Shown here: piece after piece, positions 43,970 to 51,722 of the stretch
Layout of the letters: every line of letters starts with the position of its first letter
How positions within the stretch are numbered: the stretch's first letter is position 1
Assembly: GCA_021770785.1 (NCBI GenBank)
Contig: JAETQH010000007.1
Coordinates: 1 to 64,000, forward strand
Direction: 5' to 3'
Length of the DNA: 64,000 nucleotides
Source: Lachnospiraceae bacterium
Lineage (GTDB): Bacteria > Bacillota > Clostridia > Lachnospirales > Lachnospiraceae
Translations under genes and position numbers: made by a program
The notes under the pieces: generated by a model
Databases searched by the model: none
What the model was told of the DNA's origin: nothing
Seen by the model: only the letters and a program-made list of their open reading frames with translations

Positions 43970-44707
43970 ATGAGACAAATAGAGGTGATCTGCGGCATTC
44001 CGGAAGACACCACATCAACCGGACTTGTAGAGAGGATTTGCCAGATGGCATTAGAAAGAGAAGTAAAGGTTGTTATACATCCATGCTTAAGCAAGCAGGA
44101 AGTGGAATATAAGACGTTTTCTATGGATAATCACGAGAATGTGGTTATTCTTCTACAGGAAAATATGGATATGTCGGCATCTTACCAGTCATGGGAAATT
44201 GCGGCACTCAGGGACATTAAAAGAATCCCGGTAGTTGTGTCGGTAGATAGGAAGCACTACGGTACGGATTACATGGCGGTTTTGTATGCTGCGGGGATTA
44301 CGGACGCGGTTTATGAAGAAGATGCCGATGCGGAGGAATTGACGAAAAGAATCCTGTCAAGGCGCTCCAGAAGGGAATCCAGGGAATATTACGGAATCAG
44401 GTCTATGGATGAAGTTGTGTCAGTGCTGGATATTTTGGGAAAAGATACGCTTGAACGGTATGTCTATTATATCAGCGCAGGCATTGATGCCCATAATACA
44501 CAGATCCGCTATCAGGAAGTCCGGGATAAATTAAGTTATGTTGAAAATTGCTGCCTGGCTGAACACCTTCCGGAAAATATCATACAGGAATTACAGTCAG
44601 ATGAGGGATTTGCCTTATATCAGAATACTATGCAGAAAATGAAAAAAGGAAGGGAAAAGAAAATGGGTACAGGGAATTTAAAAGTGGGTCTCAGAATGGG
44701 GCCTTGA
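43970..44707 (+). CDS. Unrecognised protein with receiver-like N-terminus
   Basis: 245 residues from the ATG at 43970. Residues ~3-125 alternate strands and helices like a flavodoxin or receiver fold (EVICGIPEDTTSTGLVERI, ENVVILLQENMD, RIPVVVSVDRKHYGTDYMAVLYAAGITDAVYEED). No obvious phospho-acceptor Asp pattern is present, so it may be a pseudo-receiver like the N-terminus of CpaE. The C-terminal half is helical with no known domain. It sits inside the conjugation operon after the TcpC-like gene. Confidence 0.5.
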   Translation: MRQIEVICGIPEDTTSTGLVERICQMALEREVKVVIHPCLSKQEVEYKTFSMDNHENVVILLQENMDMSASYQSWEIAALRDIKRIPVVVSVDRKHYGTDYMAVLYAAGITDAVYEEDADAEELTKRILSRRSRRESREYYGIRSMDEVVSVLDILGKDTLERYVYYISAGIDAHNTQIRYQEVRDKLSYVENCCLAEHLPENIIQELQSDEGFALYQNTMQKMKKGREKKMGTGNLKVGLRMGP

Positions 44708-44729
44708 GAGAAAAAGGAGGAAATATTTA

Positions 44730-45380
44730 GTGAACGAAACACAGACAAAGGGGAATGAAGACCGCATTTCATTTATTATGGAAGAAATAGAAAAGCTTTC
44801 GACACATATTAAAACGTACAGTGTAGGTTCTTACCCTGTTTTTTACTTACAGCTTCATAGTATTTTGAAAGTACAGGATATCCTTGAGATGCGTCTGTCC
44901 GATGTCTATGAATGTGTACATGGCAATGTGTATGTAAAAGATCAGATTATATGTGATGAAAAGGAAGTGGGACTGAGCGGGGAAGACAGAAAAAATCTGG
45001 CATGGTATGCGATGCAGCGCATAAAGGTCAGGAATACGGAAGAGGAACAGATGAAAGAAATGTATCTTTGCGTTAATAAACAGGGGAAACCGCTTCAAAA
45101 GCAGGTGTATAGAAAAATGCTGGAACGCTCCAGCAGTGAACTGGATCTGAGCAGGGTATACAATTCCGGGTATCTTCGCAGTCTGTACGGCTATCTTGAA
45201 ATTGCATACGGTAGAAAAACCATAGAGGATGTTGCAACAGAATATCAGGTGGAGCGGTATTATCTGCTCAACCGCATTTTTAAAGGCATGAGCATTGAAT
45301 ATGACAGCCAGCTCTTAAATGAGGTGGCAAATATTGATGAGGCCGATTTACAGGAGGACAGATGCAGATTACATCAATAA
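44730..45380 (+). CDS. Degenerate tyrosine-recombinase-like protein
   Basis: 216 residues, GTG at 44730 with AAGGAGG. The order of elements resembles the catalytic domain of tyrosine recombinases: LKVQDILEMRLSDVY (as LRISELLxLxxxDI), a beta region, a gap, then RVYNSGYLRSLYGYLEIAYG (as HxLRHTxAT) and ERYYLLNRIFKGMSIEYDS. The first Arg and several His are not evident, so catalysis is doubtful. It may be a DNA-binding relic used for transfer control. Low certainty. Confidence 0.4.
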   Translation: MNETQTKGNEDRISFIMEEIEKLSTHIKTYSVGSYPVFYLQLHSILKVQDILEMRLSDVYECVHGNVYVKDQIICDEKEVGLSGEDRKNLAWYAMQRIKVRNTEEEQMKEMYLCVNKQGKPLQKQVYRKMLERSSSELDLSRVYNSGYLRSLYGYLEIAYGRKTIEDVATEYQVERYYLLNRIFKGMSIEYDSQLLNEVANIDEADLQEDRCRLHQ

Positions 45381-46255
45381 TAAAAAAACTGAAGGAATTA
45401 GCGCAAAAGAGTCCGGCAGGGGAAGAACTGGCAATGGAGGCGGCAGCAATGCTTTCGCTTCTTATGGCAGGTCAGGACGGCAGATGCACGATTCATCTGC
45501 TAAGGGGAGATATAACCGTATTCTTCTATTCCTCCCTTCCGGATGATGAGGCAGGATTCTGGAGATGCCCCCTGCCCGCAGTAGAAGAAAGATGCCGGAT
45601 TAGGAATGACAGTCGGGCATTCGTGCTGTCAGATATGGGAAAGTATGAAGGATTCCTGATATTGGAAGGATGTCAGGGAGGAAGCGGATTGGCATCAGAA
45701 GATACGGAAAATCTGTTATGGATATTTCAATTATTCTGGTGTACGTGTCTTTTGGCAGATGAGTCAGAGAAGAATTTTTTTACCGATCCGGTAACGGAGC
45801 TGCCGGGAATAGCCGTATTTAAGCAGGCGGTATCCCGGATAATCGCCTCCAGGCAGGAAGGGTATCTTGTTGTTGCCCGGGTTCCGGTGTATTTGGAAAG
45901 ACCGTATTCCGAAAACAGCATGGATTGCAGGCTTCAGGAGCTTGCGGGGTATTTTAGGGAAAAGGAAGGCATAACGGCTTACCGTATTGCGGCGGATATG
46001 ATAGCTGTTCTGACAGATGGCGAAAAGGGGACGGCATTGGATCATATGCAGAAGATTATGCTGTTGCTGCCAGAAACGTCCTTGTTCCTGACATCGCTGG
46101 TGCATATGGAAAAAGAAAAGGTTTTAACGAAGATTCAGGAGGAAATGGGTAAGTTAGGGGAAGGCAGTACCGGGATCGAGACTTCCTGCCCAGGTCCAAG
46201 ACTGCCAATATTCATAAAGGACAGAAACAAGGGGGATGGGAATGGAAAAAATTGA
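45362..46255 (+). CDS. GAF-like plus degenerate GGDEF protein
   Basis: 297 residues, overlapping the previous gene by 19 bases. Residues ~35-130 could be a GAF-like sensor. FTDPVTELPGIAVFKQAVSRI at ~139-160 matches the D-x-LTGLPNRxxF start of GGDEF domains, and AYRIAADMIAVLTD near 205 occupies the place of YRIGGDEFAVLL. The GGDEF signature is therefore AADMI and cyclic-di-GMP synthesis is not expected; it may bind nucleotide or act as a scaffold. A surprising passenger in a conjugation operon. Confidence 0.55.
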   Translation: MQITSIIKKLKELAQKSPAGEELAMEAAAMLSLLMAGQDGRCTIHLLRGDITVFFYSSLPDDEAGFWRCPLPAVEERCRIRNDSRAFVLSDMGKYEGFLILEGCQGGSGLASEDTENLLWIFQLFWCTCLLADESEKNFFTDPVTELPGIAVFKQAVSRIIASRQEGYLVVARVPVYLERPYSENSMDCRLQELAGYFREKEGITAYRIAADMIAVLTDGEKGTALDHMQKIMLLLPETSLFLTSLVHMEKEKVLTKIQEEMGKLGEGSTGIETSCPGPRLPIFIKDRNKGDGNGKN

Positions 46256-46724
46256 CAAACTGCATTGTCTGCGGATTGCTATTGCAGTGTTCTTTGGATG
46301 TATGGCTTTCTTTTTCATTCCTCCGTCCATTGCATATGGGGAAGAGGTATACATTCAGGAGGAAACAGGGGAGAGCGAGCAGGAAAACTCCATATATGAT
46401 GCGTTAAGAGAACGGATACAGGATTCTTGGGAGAGCGGCATGGAAAATTTGGAGGAAGTTAATCCGATAGAAATCAGCGGCAATTTTGCTGAACGGATCC
46501 TGCGTACCATAGCGGCGGCTTGTTACAGCAATTTAAAAAGCATAAAAGCAGGGGCACTGCTGATAGGGCTTGTTTCCTTTGTTTTGGGAGCAGCTATTGC
46601 ACTGTTGGCAACAAAAGACAAGAAAATGCGGAAAACGGCAATCAGCGTCGGTATGATAGCGGTGCCGGTAATCCTTTTGATTATTGTATTTGGTATTTCC
46701 TGGTTTATCAGTATTTTCCGGTAA
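46242..46724 (+). CDS. Signal-bearing two-TM conjugation protein, pilin-like
   Basis: 160 residues from the ATG at 46242, which has AAGGGGG six bases upstream (the ATG at 46236 abuts it). A signal peptide (FFGCMAFFFIPPSIAYGEE), an acidic exposed region, then two TM helices (GALLIGLVSFVLGAAIALLA and ISVGMIAVPVILLIIVFGIS) separated by a basic KDKKMRK loop. The topology matches the proteins at 35312 and 36092, making a third candidate VirB2/TrbC-like subunit in one operon. Confidence 0.6.
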   Translation: MEKIDKLHCLRIAIAVFFGCMAFFFIPPSIAYGEEVYIQEETGESEQENSIYDALRERIQDSWESGMENLEEVNPIEISGNFAERILRTIAAACYSNLKSIKAGALLIGLVSFVLGAAIALLATKDKKMRKTAISVGMIAVPVILLIIVFGISWFISIFR

Positions 46725-46771
46725 CGGATTGATAACCGGTAAAACATATTATTTTAACGGAGGTGCGATCA

Positions 46772-47752
46772 ATGAAAGACCAGTTGTATGAAATTTCAGG
46801 AAAATTTTTAGGCGGAAGAAAAGAGAAAGAACATTCTTATGCGCCAGAAAGGACAGATGGGCATCTGGAGCGTTATAAAAAGCTGATGGATACAGGGGAA
46901 TATATGCAGATGGCTTTTGAAAAGGCAGGAGCAGACGGCACCCTTTCCAAAGTGGACAAGGACATTATTATCTGCATGGCATCAGATGCAATTACGGGGG
47001 ATCCGTATGATCTGCGGTACAAGTCACAGAAGCTGGCGGACGTATACTATGTAAAAGTGGTCAGGGTGGACGATGAAAGTCGTACCGTCTGGGTAAGCCA
47101 CAATGAAGCGCGGAAGGATAAACGTCCGGAAATCGAAGAAGAAATCAATAACCGGCTGAAAAAGGATAACGGGAATGCAAACTTGCGTGTAAAGGGCAAG
47201 GTAATCCGTATCCAGTCTAAAACGGTAGACGGAGAGAACATAGATACGGGCGTATGGCTGGACTTATGCGGTGTCGGAATCTTAGGGTTTGTGTATATCG
47301 GCGACTGGGCAAATACATTTACGTCCGCGTTGAAGGGAACAGTATCTTACGGTGATGTTGTGGAAGTATGCATACATGAAAAAAAGATAAGAAAGCAGAA
47401 GAAACAGGACATTATCTATTATGCCTGCTCCAGAAAGGAGCTGGTAGAGGATCCGTGGGAGCAGAAATCGCTGGAAGAAAAGTATCATGTTGGCGACATT
47501 GTGCGCATTAAGTGCCTGTCACTGAAAAAGGGGCACTGGTTTGGCGAAATCAATGGCTTGGAAGATATCCAGGTATTTACCGAGTACCCGTCATCAGCAA
47601 GAGATTTTCCAATTATTCCGGGCATGGAGTATATGGGAAAGATTTATTACATGAATACAAAGGAACGCTCCTTAAAAGCAAGGGTGTTCCAGGCGCTTAC
47701 GCTGGAGGGATACGAAAAGCCGGAAAATAATCAGGAGGGAGAGGAAATGTAA
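46772..47752 (+). CDS. S1-like repeat protein
   Basis: 326 residues from the ATG at 46772 (ACGGAGG). Three consecutive regions look like S1/OB barrels: KLADVYYVKVVRVDDESRTVWVSHNEA (~93-120), RVKGKVIRIQS…IDTGVWLDLCGVGILGFVYIGD (~147-185), and HVGDIVRIKCLSLKKGHWFGEINGLEDIQVF (~240-272). S1-type barrels bind single-stranded nucleic acid. An RNA- or ssDNA-binding role in transfer or operon expression is conceivable but unproven. I have not seen this type described as a standard conjugation component. Confidence 0.5.
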   Translation: MKDQLYEISGKFLGGRKEKEHSYAPERTDGHLERYKKLMDTGEYMQMAFEKAGADGTLSKVDKDIIICMASDAITGDPYDLRYKSQKLADVYYVKVVRVDDESRTVWVSHNEARKDKRPEIEEEINNRLKKDNGNANLRVKGKVIRIQSKTVDGENIDTGVWLDLCGVGILGFVYIGDWANTFTSALKGTVSYGDVVEVCIHEKKIRKQKKQDIIYYACSRKELVEDPWEQKSLEEKYHVGDIVRIKCLSLKKGHWFGEINGLEDIQVFTEYPSSARDFPIIPGMEYMGKIYYMNTKERSLKARVFQALTLEGYEKPENNQEGEEM

Positions 47753-48768
47753 TGGCTGATACGGAAAAGACAACAGAGAGGGCTGCCCGCGATATAGTAG
47801 GTATGATGGGGTATAAGGCACTTTTTGAGTATATGCCGGAAATGGAGATCAGTGTGCCGGATTCGGATAAAAGAAATTCTCTGGATAAAATTGCCTACTA
47901 TTACCGGAATGAGGAAATTGTACTGTCCGATCTGTATATCGGGTATGTGATAGCACTGTACAAGTATACAATCCCCAAAGTAGTGGCGGAAACGATTCAG
48001 GCATTAGGCAGTTTCTGGCCACAGAAGCGCGTGCCGCGCTATATTGACAGGGATGCGCTGCTCAGCAGGATAAAGAAGATGTGCAGTATGGGGATGCTGC
48101 GCAGGTTTGTCTACACAAAGGAGGGAAACAATATCGTCTTGTATTCTACAACGCCTGAGTTCTGCAAGGTCATATATCAGGCGCTAAAGCTGAATACGGA
48201 TGCCAGACACGAAAAAGACATCCTTCCACCCCTTGAAATCGTGGAAAAAGCAGCCTCGTCACTGATTACAAATGAACTGATGAAAAGTCCGCATTTAAAA
48301 GAGTTTGATTTTATGCCTTCGTATCAGGATAAGGAAAACGGGAAAATCATCTTTAACAGCAGGATTTTTCACGAAATTGCCGGAAAAAATTATGTGACAA
48401 TAGTGGAACCGATGTTTACCCGCGTGGACTTGAAAAGGTTTACGGAATCTGAATGGGACAAGCATTTACAGAAAAAAGTATCTGCTTTAAAGGGGTATAT
48501 GGAGCAGCTCAACAAGGATGGAAATATTGTTCAGGCGGTATTGGTATGTGAGGATTTGGAGGATTTTAAGAAGATTAGCGGTATGGTCTGTACTCTGTTT
48601 CCGGAAAGCATGTTGCAGCATATCTACTACAGTTCGGAGGGTGCAATAAAGAGTGCAGCGTATGACCTGCATAGCAGCCTTGTACGTATTACCAGTGTAA
48701 AAGATGGGGAAGATGGGAAAAAAGTGCTGGGGACTGTTACCTCCCAGCACACATACCCTTTCTTCTAA
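47752..48768 (+). CDS. Winged-helix protein of the conjugation operon
   Basis: 338 residues, TAATG overlap with the previous gene. Residues ~60-150 form a winged-helix pattern (EEIVLSDLYIGYVIALYKYT, RDALLSRIKKMCSMGMLRRFVYTKEGNNIVLY, TPEFCKVIYQAL) comparable with that in the protein at 3325. The C-terminal half is an alpha/beta domain (NYVTIVEPMFTRVDL, VQAVLVCEDLEDFKKISGMV). Both proteins may belong to a replication-relaxation-like group. Probably a DNA-binding transfer or regulatory protein. Confidence 0.5.
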   Translation: MADTEKTTERAARDIVGMMGYKALFEYMPEMEISVPDSDKRNSLDKIAYYYRNEEIVLSDLYIGYVIALYKYTIPKVVAETIQALGSFWPQKRVPRYIDRDALLSRIKKMCSMGMLRRFVYTKEGNNIVLYSTTPEFCKVIYQALKLNTDARHEKDILPPLEIVEKAASSLITNELMKSPHLKEFDFMPSYQDKENGKIIFNSRIFHEIAGKNYVTIVEPMFTRVDLKRFTESEWDKHLQKKVSALKGYMEQLNKDGNIVQAVLVCEDLEDFKKISGMVCTLFPESMLQHIYYSSEGAIKSAAYDLHSSLVRITSVKDGEDGKKVLGTVTSQHTYPFF

Positions 48769-48777
48769 GGAGCATAT

Positions 48778-48909
48778 ATGGGAAGAAAAGAGAAGATTGC
48801 ATTAATGGTTGCAGGAGGGATTATCTTCTTTATTGTAATGTGTAAGGGATACGGTATATGGGCAATTGCAGGCGCGGCGGCGCTTGGGTGGTACTGGAAA
48901 CGTAAATAG
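48778..48909 (+). CDS. Small membrane protein
   Basis: 43 codons, ATG with AAGGAG six bases upstream. Sequence features: basic start MGRKEK, one or two hydrophobic helices (IALMVAGGIIFFIVMC, WAIAGAAALGW), basic end YWKRK. It lies nine bases after the winged-helix gene, so it belongs to the operon. Function unknown. Confidence 0.6.
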   Translation: MGRKEKIALMVAGGIIFFIVMCKGYGIWAIAGAAALGWYWKRK

Positions 48910-48922
48910 AGAGGAGAAGCAA

Positions 48923-49342
48923 ATGAAAAGGAACAAAGAACTTTTTATTGAGATTATAGGACAGATTGCACAGGAAGATTGGCGCAGAAGGCATATTTGT
49001 CTGCCGTCTATTGTTATTGCGATTGCTTTGGAAGCAATTGACTGGGAAAAGAATGAGGTTGAAATAAGCCCAAATGAATTATTTTCGCATCAGGAGGGTT
49101 TCCATGCAAACTCTCCGGTTTTGCGGCATGTCATAATGGAACATAATGATTACCTTGCCACATGGAAGGATCATTCTCAGGAAGCTCCTAATTGGGAGGA
49201 ACTTATAGGAGAAAGCAATTACATAAGGGCCGTTCAATCGCTGCAGGATCCTAAGTATCCGTATTGTGAGGCGAGATATGAATATGAGGCAACCTTGGTC
49301 GGGATAATTGAAAAATATAAGTTGACAGTATATGATGAATAA
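48923..49342 (+). CDS. GH73 glucosaminidase-like small protein
   Basis: 139 residues from the ATG at 48923 (GAGGAG upstream). FIEIIGQIAQEDWRRRHICLPSIVIAIALEAIDW aligns by pattern with the opening of GH73 glucosaminidase domains (IaPSVtIAQaiLESgWG), placing E37 at the catalytic Glu. EARYEYEATLVGIIEKYKLTVYDE matches the closing part (Y…L..II..Y.L..YD). The canonical GWG is lost (IDW) and there is no signal peptide, so it may be inactive or held inside. Last gene of the conjugation block. Confidence 0.5.
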   Translation: MKRNKELFIEIIGQIAQEDWRRRHICLPSIVIAIALEAIDWEKNEVEISPNELFSHQEGFHANSPVLRHVIMEHNDYLATWKDHSQEAPNWEELIGESNYIRAVQSLQDPKYPYCEARYEYEATLVGIIEKYKLTVYDE

Positions 49343-49593
49343 TACATATGGGAAATTGTAGCAGGAGAATATTATAATTTAAGCGTTCATAGTTACTTCA
49401 AGGTGTATGTAGCATAGTAGATTATAAGTCTGTAAGAGGCACTATTTTGGGATGGAATAAGGTATTAAGTTTTCACTTGCTTTTTTTGTGAACGCCCTGA
49501 AATATGGGAATAATCAAAGGAAAATAGTAACTTGCTGAAAGATACTGACGGAAAGTTATTATTAGAAAAATATATTTTGTAAAAGGTACGAGA

Positions 49594-49768
49594 GTGCCAA
49601 ATAAACTGTGTATTTCCTTAAAACTGCCATCAGGGATTATATCAAATCCTCGAAAGCCTGTAAAGGCTGGAAGGCTTACCTTGACAGGCTTCCGAGGATT
49701 TAAGGATGGTTTCTAGGCAGTTTTAAGGGATAGTTTTTCGAAAACAACTTACACACTTAATCTGACAC
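49594..49768. mobile_element. Palindromic MITE-like element
   Basis: 175 bp with imperfect terminal inverted repeats GTGCCAAATAAACTGTGTA / GTGTCAGATTAAGTGTGTA (right end read in reverse). The palindrome continues inward through CCTTAAAACTGCC and AAATCCTCG[A/G]AAGCCTGT on both arms, so the whole element folds on itself. No transposase is encoded and no target duplication was seen. The rest of 49343-50200 holds no gene I can support. Confidence 0.65.
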
Positions 49769-50204
49769 GCCCAAAGGTGTTCCACAAAATTGTTCATTTA
49801 TAGGTGGAGTGTTTGTTCGCTTATTTGTTACTCACAATTATATTTTTTCCTATACTGTCTTTGTCCTGCTGTTTTTGGTCTTTAAGTGTCAGACAGCAAA
49901 TTAACTTTCCTATCTCCTGCACAAATACCGCAGATTAAAATCGAATATTCTAAATATCATCTCTACAATCCTGCCACATTCCATGACATTTTCTCATCTT
50001 GACGAATTCCCGTTCCTGCTGTATAGTTTTTGGTGTAACTGACCGAACAAAAAAAGGAGAAAGAACCCACCCGCAAAGTTTGTTCTTTCTCCCATACCCA
50101 TAGCGCATCTGCCATTCGGGACCGATCGTATCCCTGACGTGTGGCTTTCGTGCACCTGATATTATTATGATAAGAGAAAAATTACTGTTTTGCAAGTTAA
50201 TTCA

Positions 50205-50390
50205 TATAAAATATAAAAGTTCATCACCTCTATGCAATTGTAGTTAATGGGGAACAACTGGCGTATACGTAGAAATTCATGGTGACATTCTGAAAGCTCC
50301 TTCTCGATGGTGTTGATCCTTACGTAGAAACGCTCTGCCAAGCCGTTCGTCATGAATACATGTACGATTTGGTTGCGACTCTCAAAAGAC
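50205..50390 (-). pseudogene. Fragment of a LytTR response regulator
   Basis: Minus-strand translation runs FESRNQIVHVFMTNGLAERF, then YVRINTIEKELSECHHEFLRI and INYNCIEVMNF. It is closely similar to the LytTR DNA-binding domain of the intact regulator at 61653-62402 (FESRNRVVHIFMADGSEERF…). Only ~60 residues survive; receiver domain and start are gone. It marks either an old duplication of the agr-like locus or a recombination scar. Confidence 0.75.
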
Positions 50391-50470
50391 AGTCAGCGAT
50401 AACATCATATTATGGCGAAGCACTTTTGGGATCCTATGTAGCTCGTGTAATGCTGCAAGACAAAATATAA
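50360..50470 (+). pseudogene. Possible remnant of an unidentified coding sequence
   Basis: 36 codons ending at 50470; the last 25 (SAITSYYGEALLGSYVARVM…) look like real protein, while the first part overlaps the LytTR fragment on the other strand. Probably the 3' end of a truncated gene joined here. Identity unknown. Confidence 0.3.
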
Positions 50471-50530
50471 AGACATCAGATTGATCGTCATTTCATTTTA
50501 AGCGACAGAAAACATCGGATTTTATTAATA

Positions 50531-50570
50531 GAAAAACAACATAGCGATACCTACTTGATACCGCTATGTT
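50531..50570 (-). terminator. Terminator of the ABC/two-component operon
   Basis: Read on the minus strand, AACATAGCG…CGCTATGTT (with further TA pairing inside) is followed by GTTTTTC. It lies ~75 bases after the permease stop. Confidence 0.75.
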
Positions 50571-50645
50571 CTTAGAATTATGAGAGTTTATATATTTTTA
50601 GTTATCCTATTTTGAAAGTTAGATTAGTGGATTTGTGTGAATTAT

Positions 50646-51722
50646 TTATGAAACTTGATGTTTTGCAAAAGCTCTACGAGAAATAGCAATACCAATTCCT
50701 ATAAATATAAGTGCAACAGGTACAGCTAATATTGCATATAATACGCCGTTGCTCATTTGACCTACCGACATAAGCGAAATAAACTGAGCGTGATATAATG
50801 GCAAAAGTGCGATAATCCTGAATAACGAACTTGTTTCGGAAACAGGCAGAATAACAGGAAAAAGGTAAATTGCAGCAGAAGCGACTAAGGCTACCATTTG
50901 GCTTTTACATACAGCGGATAGAATCAATGTAACGCCTGTGACACTGACAGCGCCGGTAAATGCTAAAAGGATTTGATATTTAAGCAATGTGCCGCAGGTA
51001 ATATTAAAAGGAATATATCCTTCAACGAAGCCCGCAGGCGCAAAAAGAATACTGCAATCTAACCCGTTACTTCCATAAAGCATAAAAGCATATATAAAGT
51101 TAATTGTCGAAATAGTCGCAGTCATAATCAATGCAGCTAAAATACTTCCAATGATTTTCGCTGCTGCGCATTTTGTCCTCCCATATTTGCTTGTCAGAAT
51201 AATATTATCGACTCCCCCATACTCGCCAGAGAAAACAGGTGCAGTCATAATAATGATAGATAATGATAAAATAATGAATACCCTTACCATATTTTCGCTT
51301 GTTTTGAGCCAGCCGTATGTATATCCAATCTTAATCTCTTCACTCCCAAATACATCGGAAACTCTAAGCCCATTCCAGTTACCGTCTAAATCAGAAAAAT
51401 TACGGAACAAAGCCGATTGCATGGCATTATGGTAAAGATATGCCGCATTCATACCATGTAAATCCTGCGTAGGCTTAAAATCAGTCATCATTTGCTGCAC
51501 CTTTTCATCAGTTAGCGCCCCCTCATATTTTTCTGCAACAGACTTATCAATTTCAACGGCTGTTCGTCCTGTGCCCTCATTACTTATTCCGTCAAAGGCA
51601 TACATATTTTGATATGTTGAAAAGCCTAAAAGAACCGATAAAAGTAGTAAAGCAGCAAAAATAACCTGTGTAAGCCGCTTTGAAAATATCTTCCGTAACT
51701 CAAATTGAATTAGTTTTTTCAT
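50646..51722 (-). CDS. ABC-2 type permease, peptide export/immunity-like
   Basis: 358 residues, start overlapping the ATPase stop (ATGA). One N-terminal TM (TQVIFAALLLLSVLLGFSTY), a ~100-residue extracytoplasmic loop, then five hydrophobic segments (VFIILSLSIIIMTAPVFSGEYGG…, IIGSILAALIMTATIST, LLKYQILLAFTGAVSVTG, MVALVASAAIYLFPVI, LYAILAVPVALIFIGIGIAI). This is the layout of ABC-2 permeases in lantibiotic-type immunity and drug-efflux modules. It acts with the ATPase encoded upstream. Confidence 0.8.
   Translation of the reverse strand: MKKLIQFELRKIFSKRLTQVIFAALLLLSVLLGFSTYQNMYAFDGISNEGTGRTAVEIDKSVAEKYEGALTDEKVQQMMTDFKPTQDLHGMNAAYLYHNAMQSALFRNFSDLDGNWNGLRVSDVFGSEEIKIGYTYGWLKTSENMVRVFIILSLSIIIMTAPVFSGEYGGVDNIILTSKYGRTKCAAAKIIGSILAALIMTATISTINFIYAFMLYGSNGLDCSILFAPAGFVEGYIPFNITCGTLLKYQILLAFTGAVSVTGVTLILSAVCKSQMVALVASAAIYLFPVILPVSETSSLFRIIALLPLYHAQFISLMSVGQMSNGVLYAILAVPVALIFIGIGIAISRRAFAKHQVS

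Noticed and set aside
44730-45380. Active integrase making this an integrative element
   Set aside because: Catalytic residues are not evident and no attachment-site repeats were seen. ParAB, iterons and a replisome favour a plasmid.
49950-50195. 81-codon minus-strand frame
   Set aside because: It has no ribosome binding site and no recognised family, and it runs into the LytTR fragment. A short stretch looks protein-like but the evidence is too weak for a gene.
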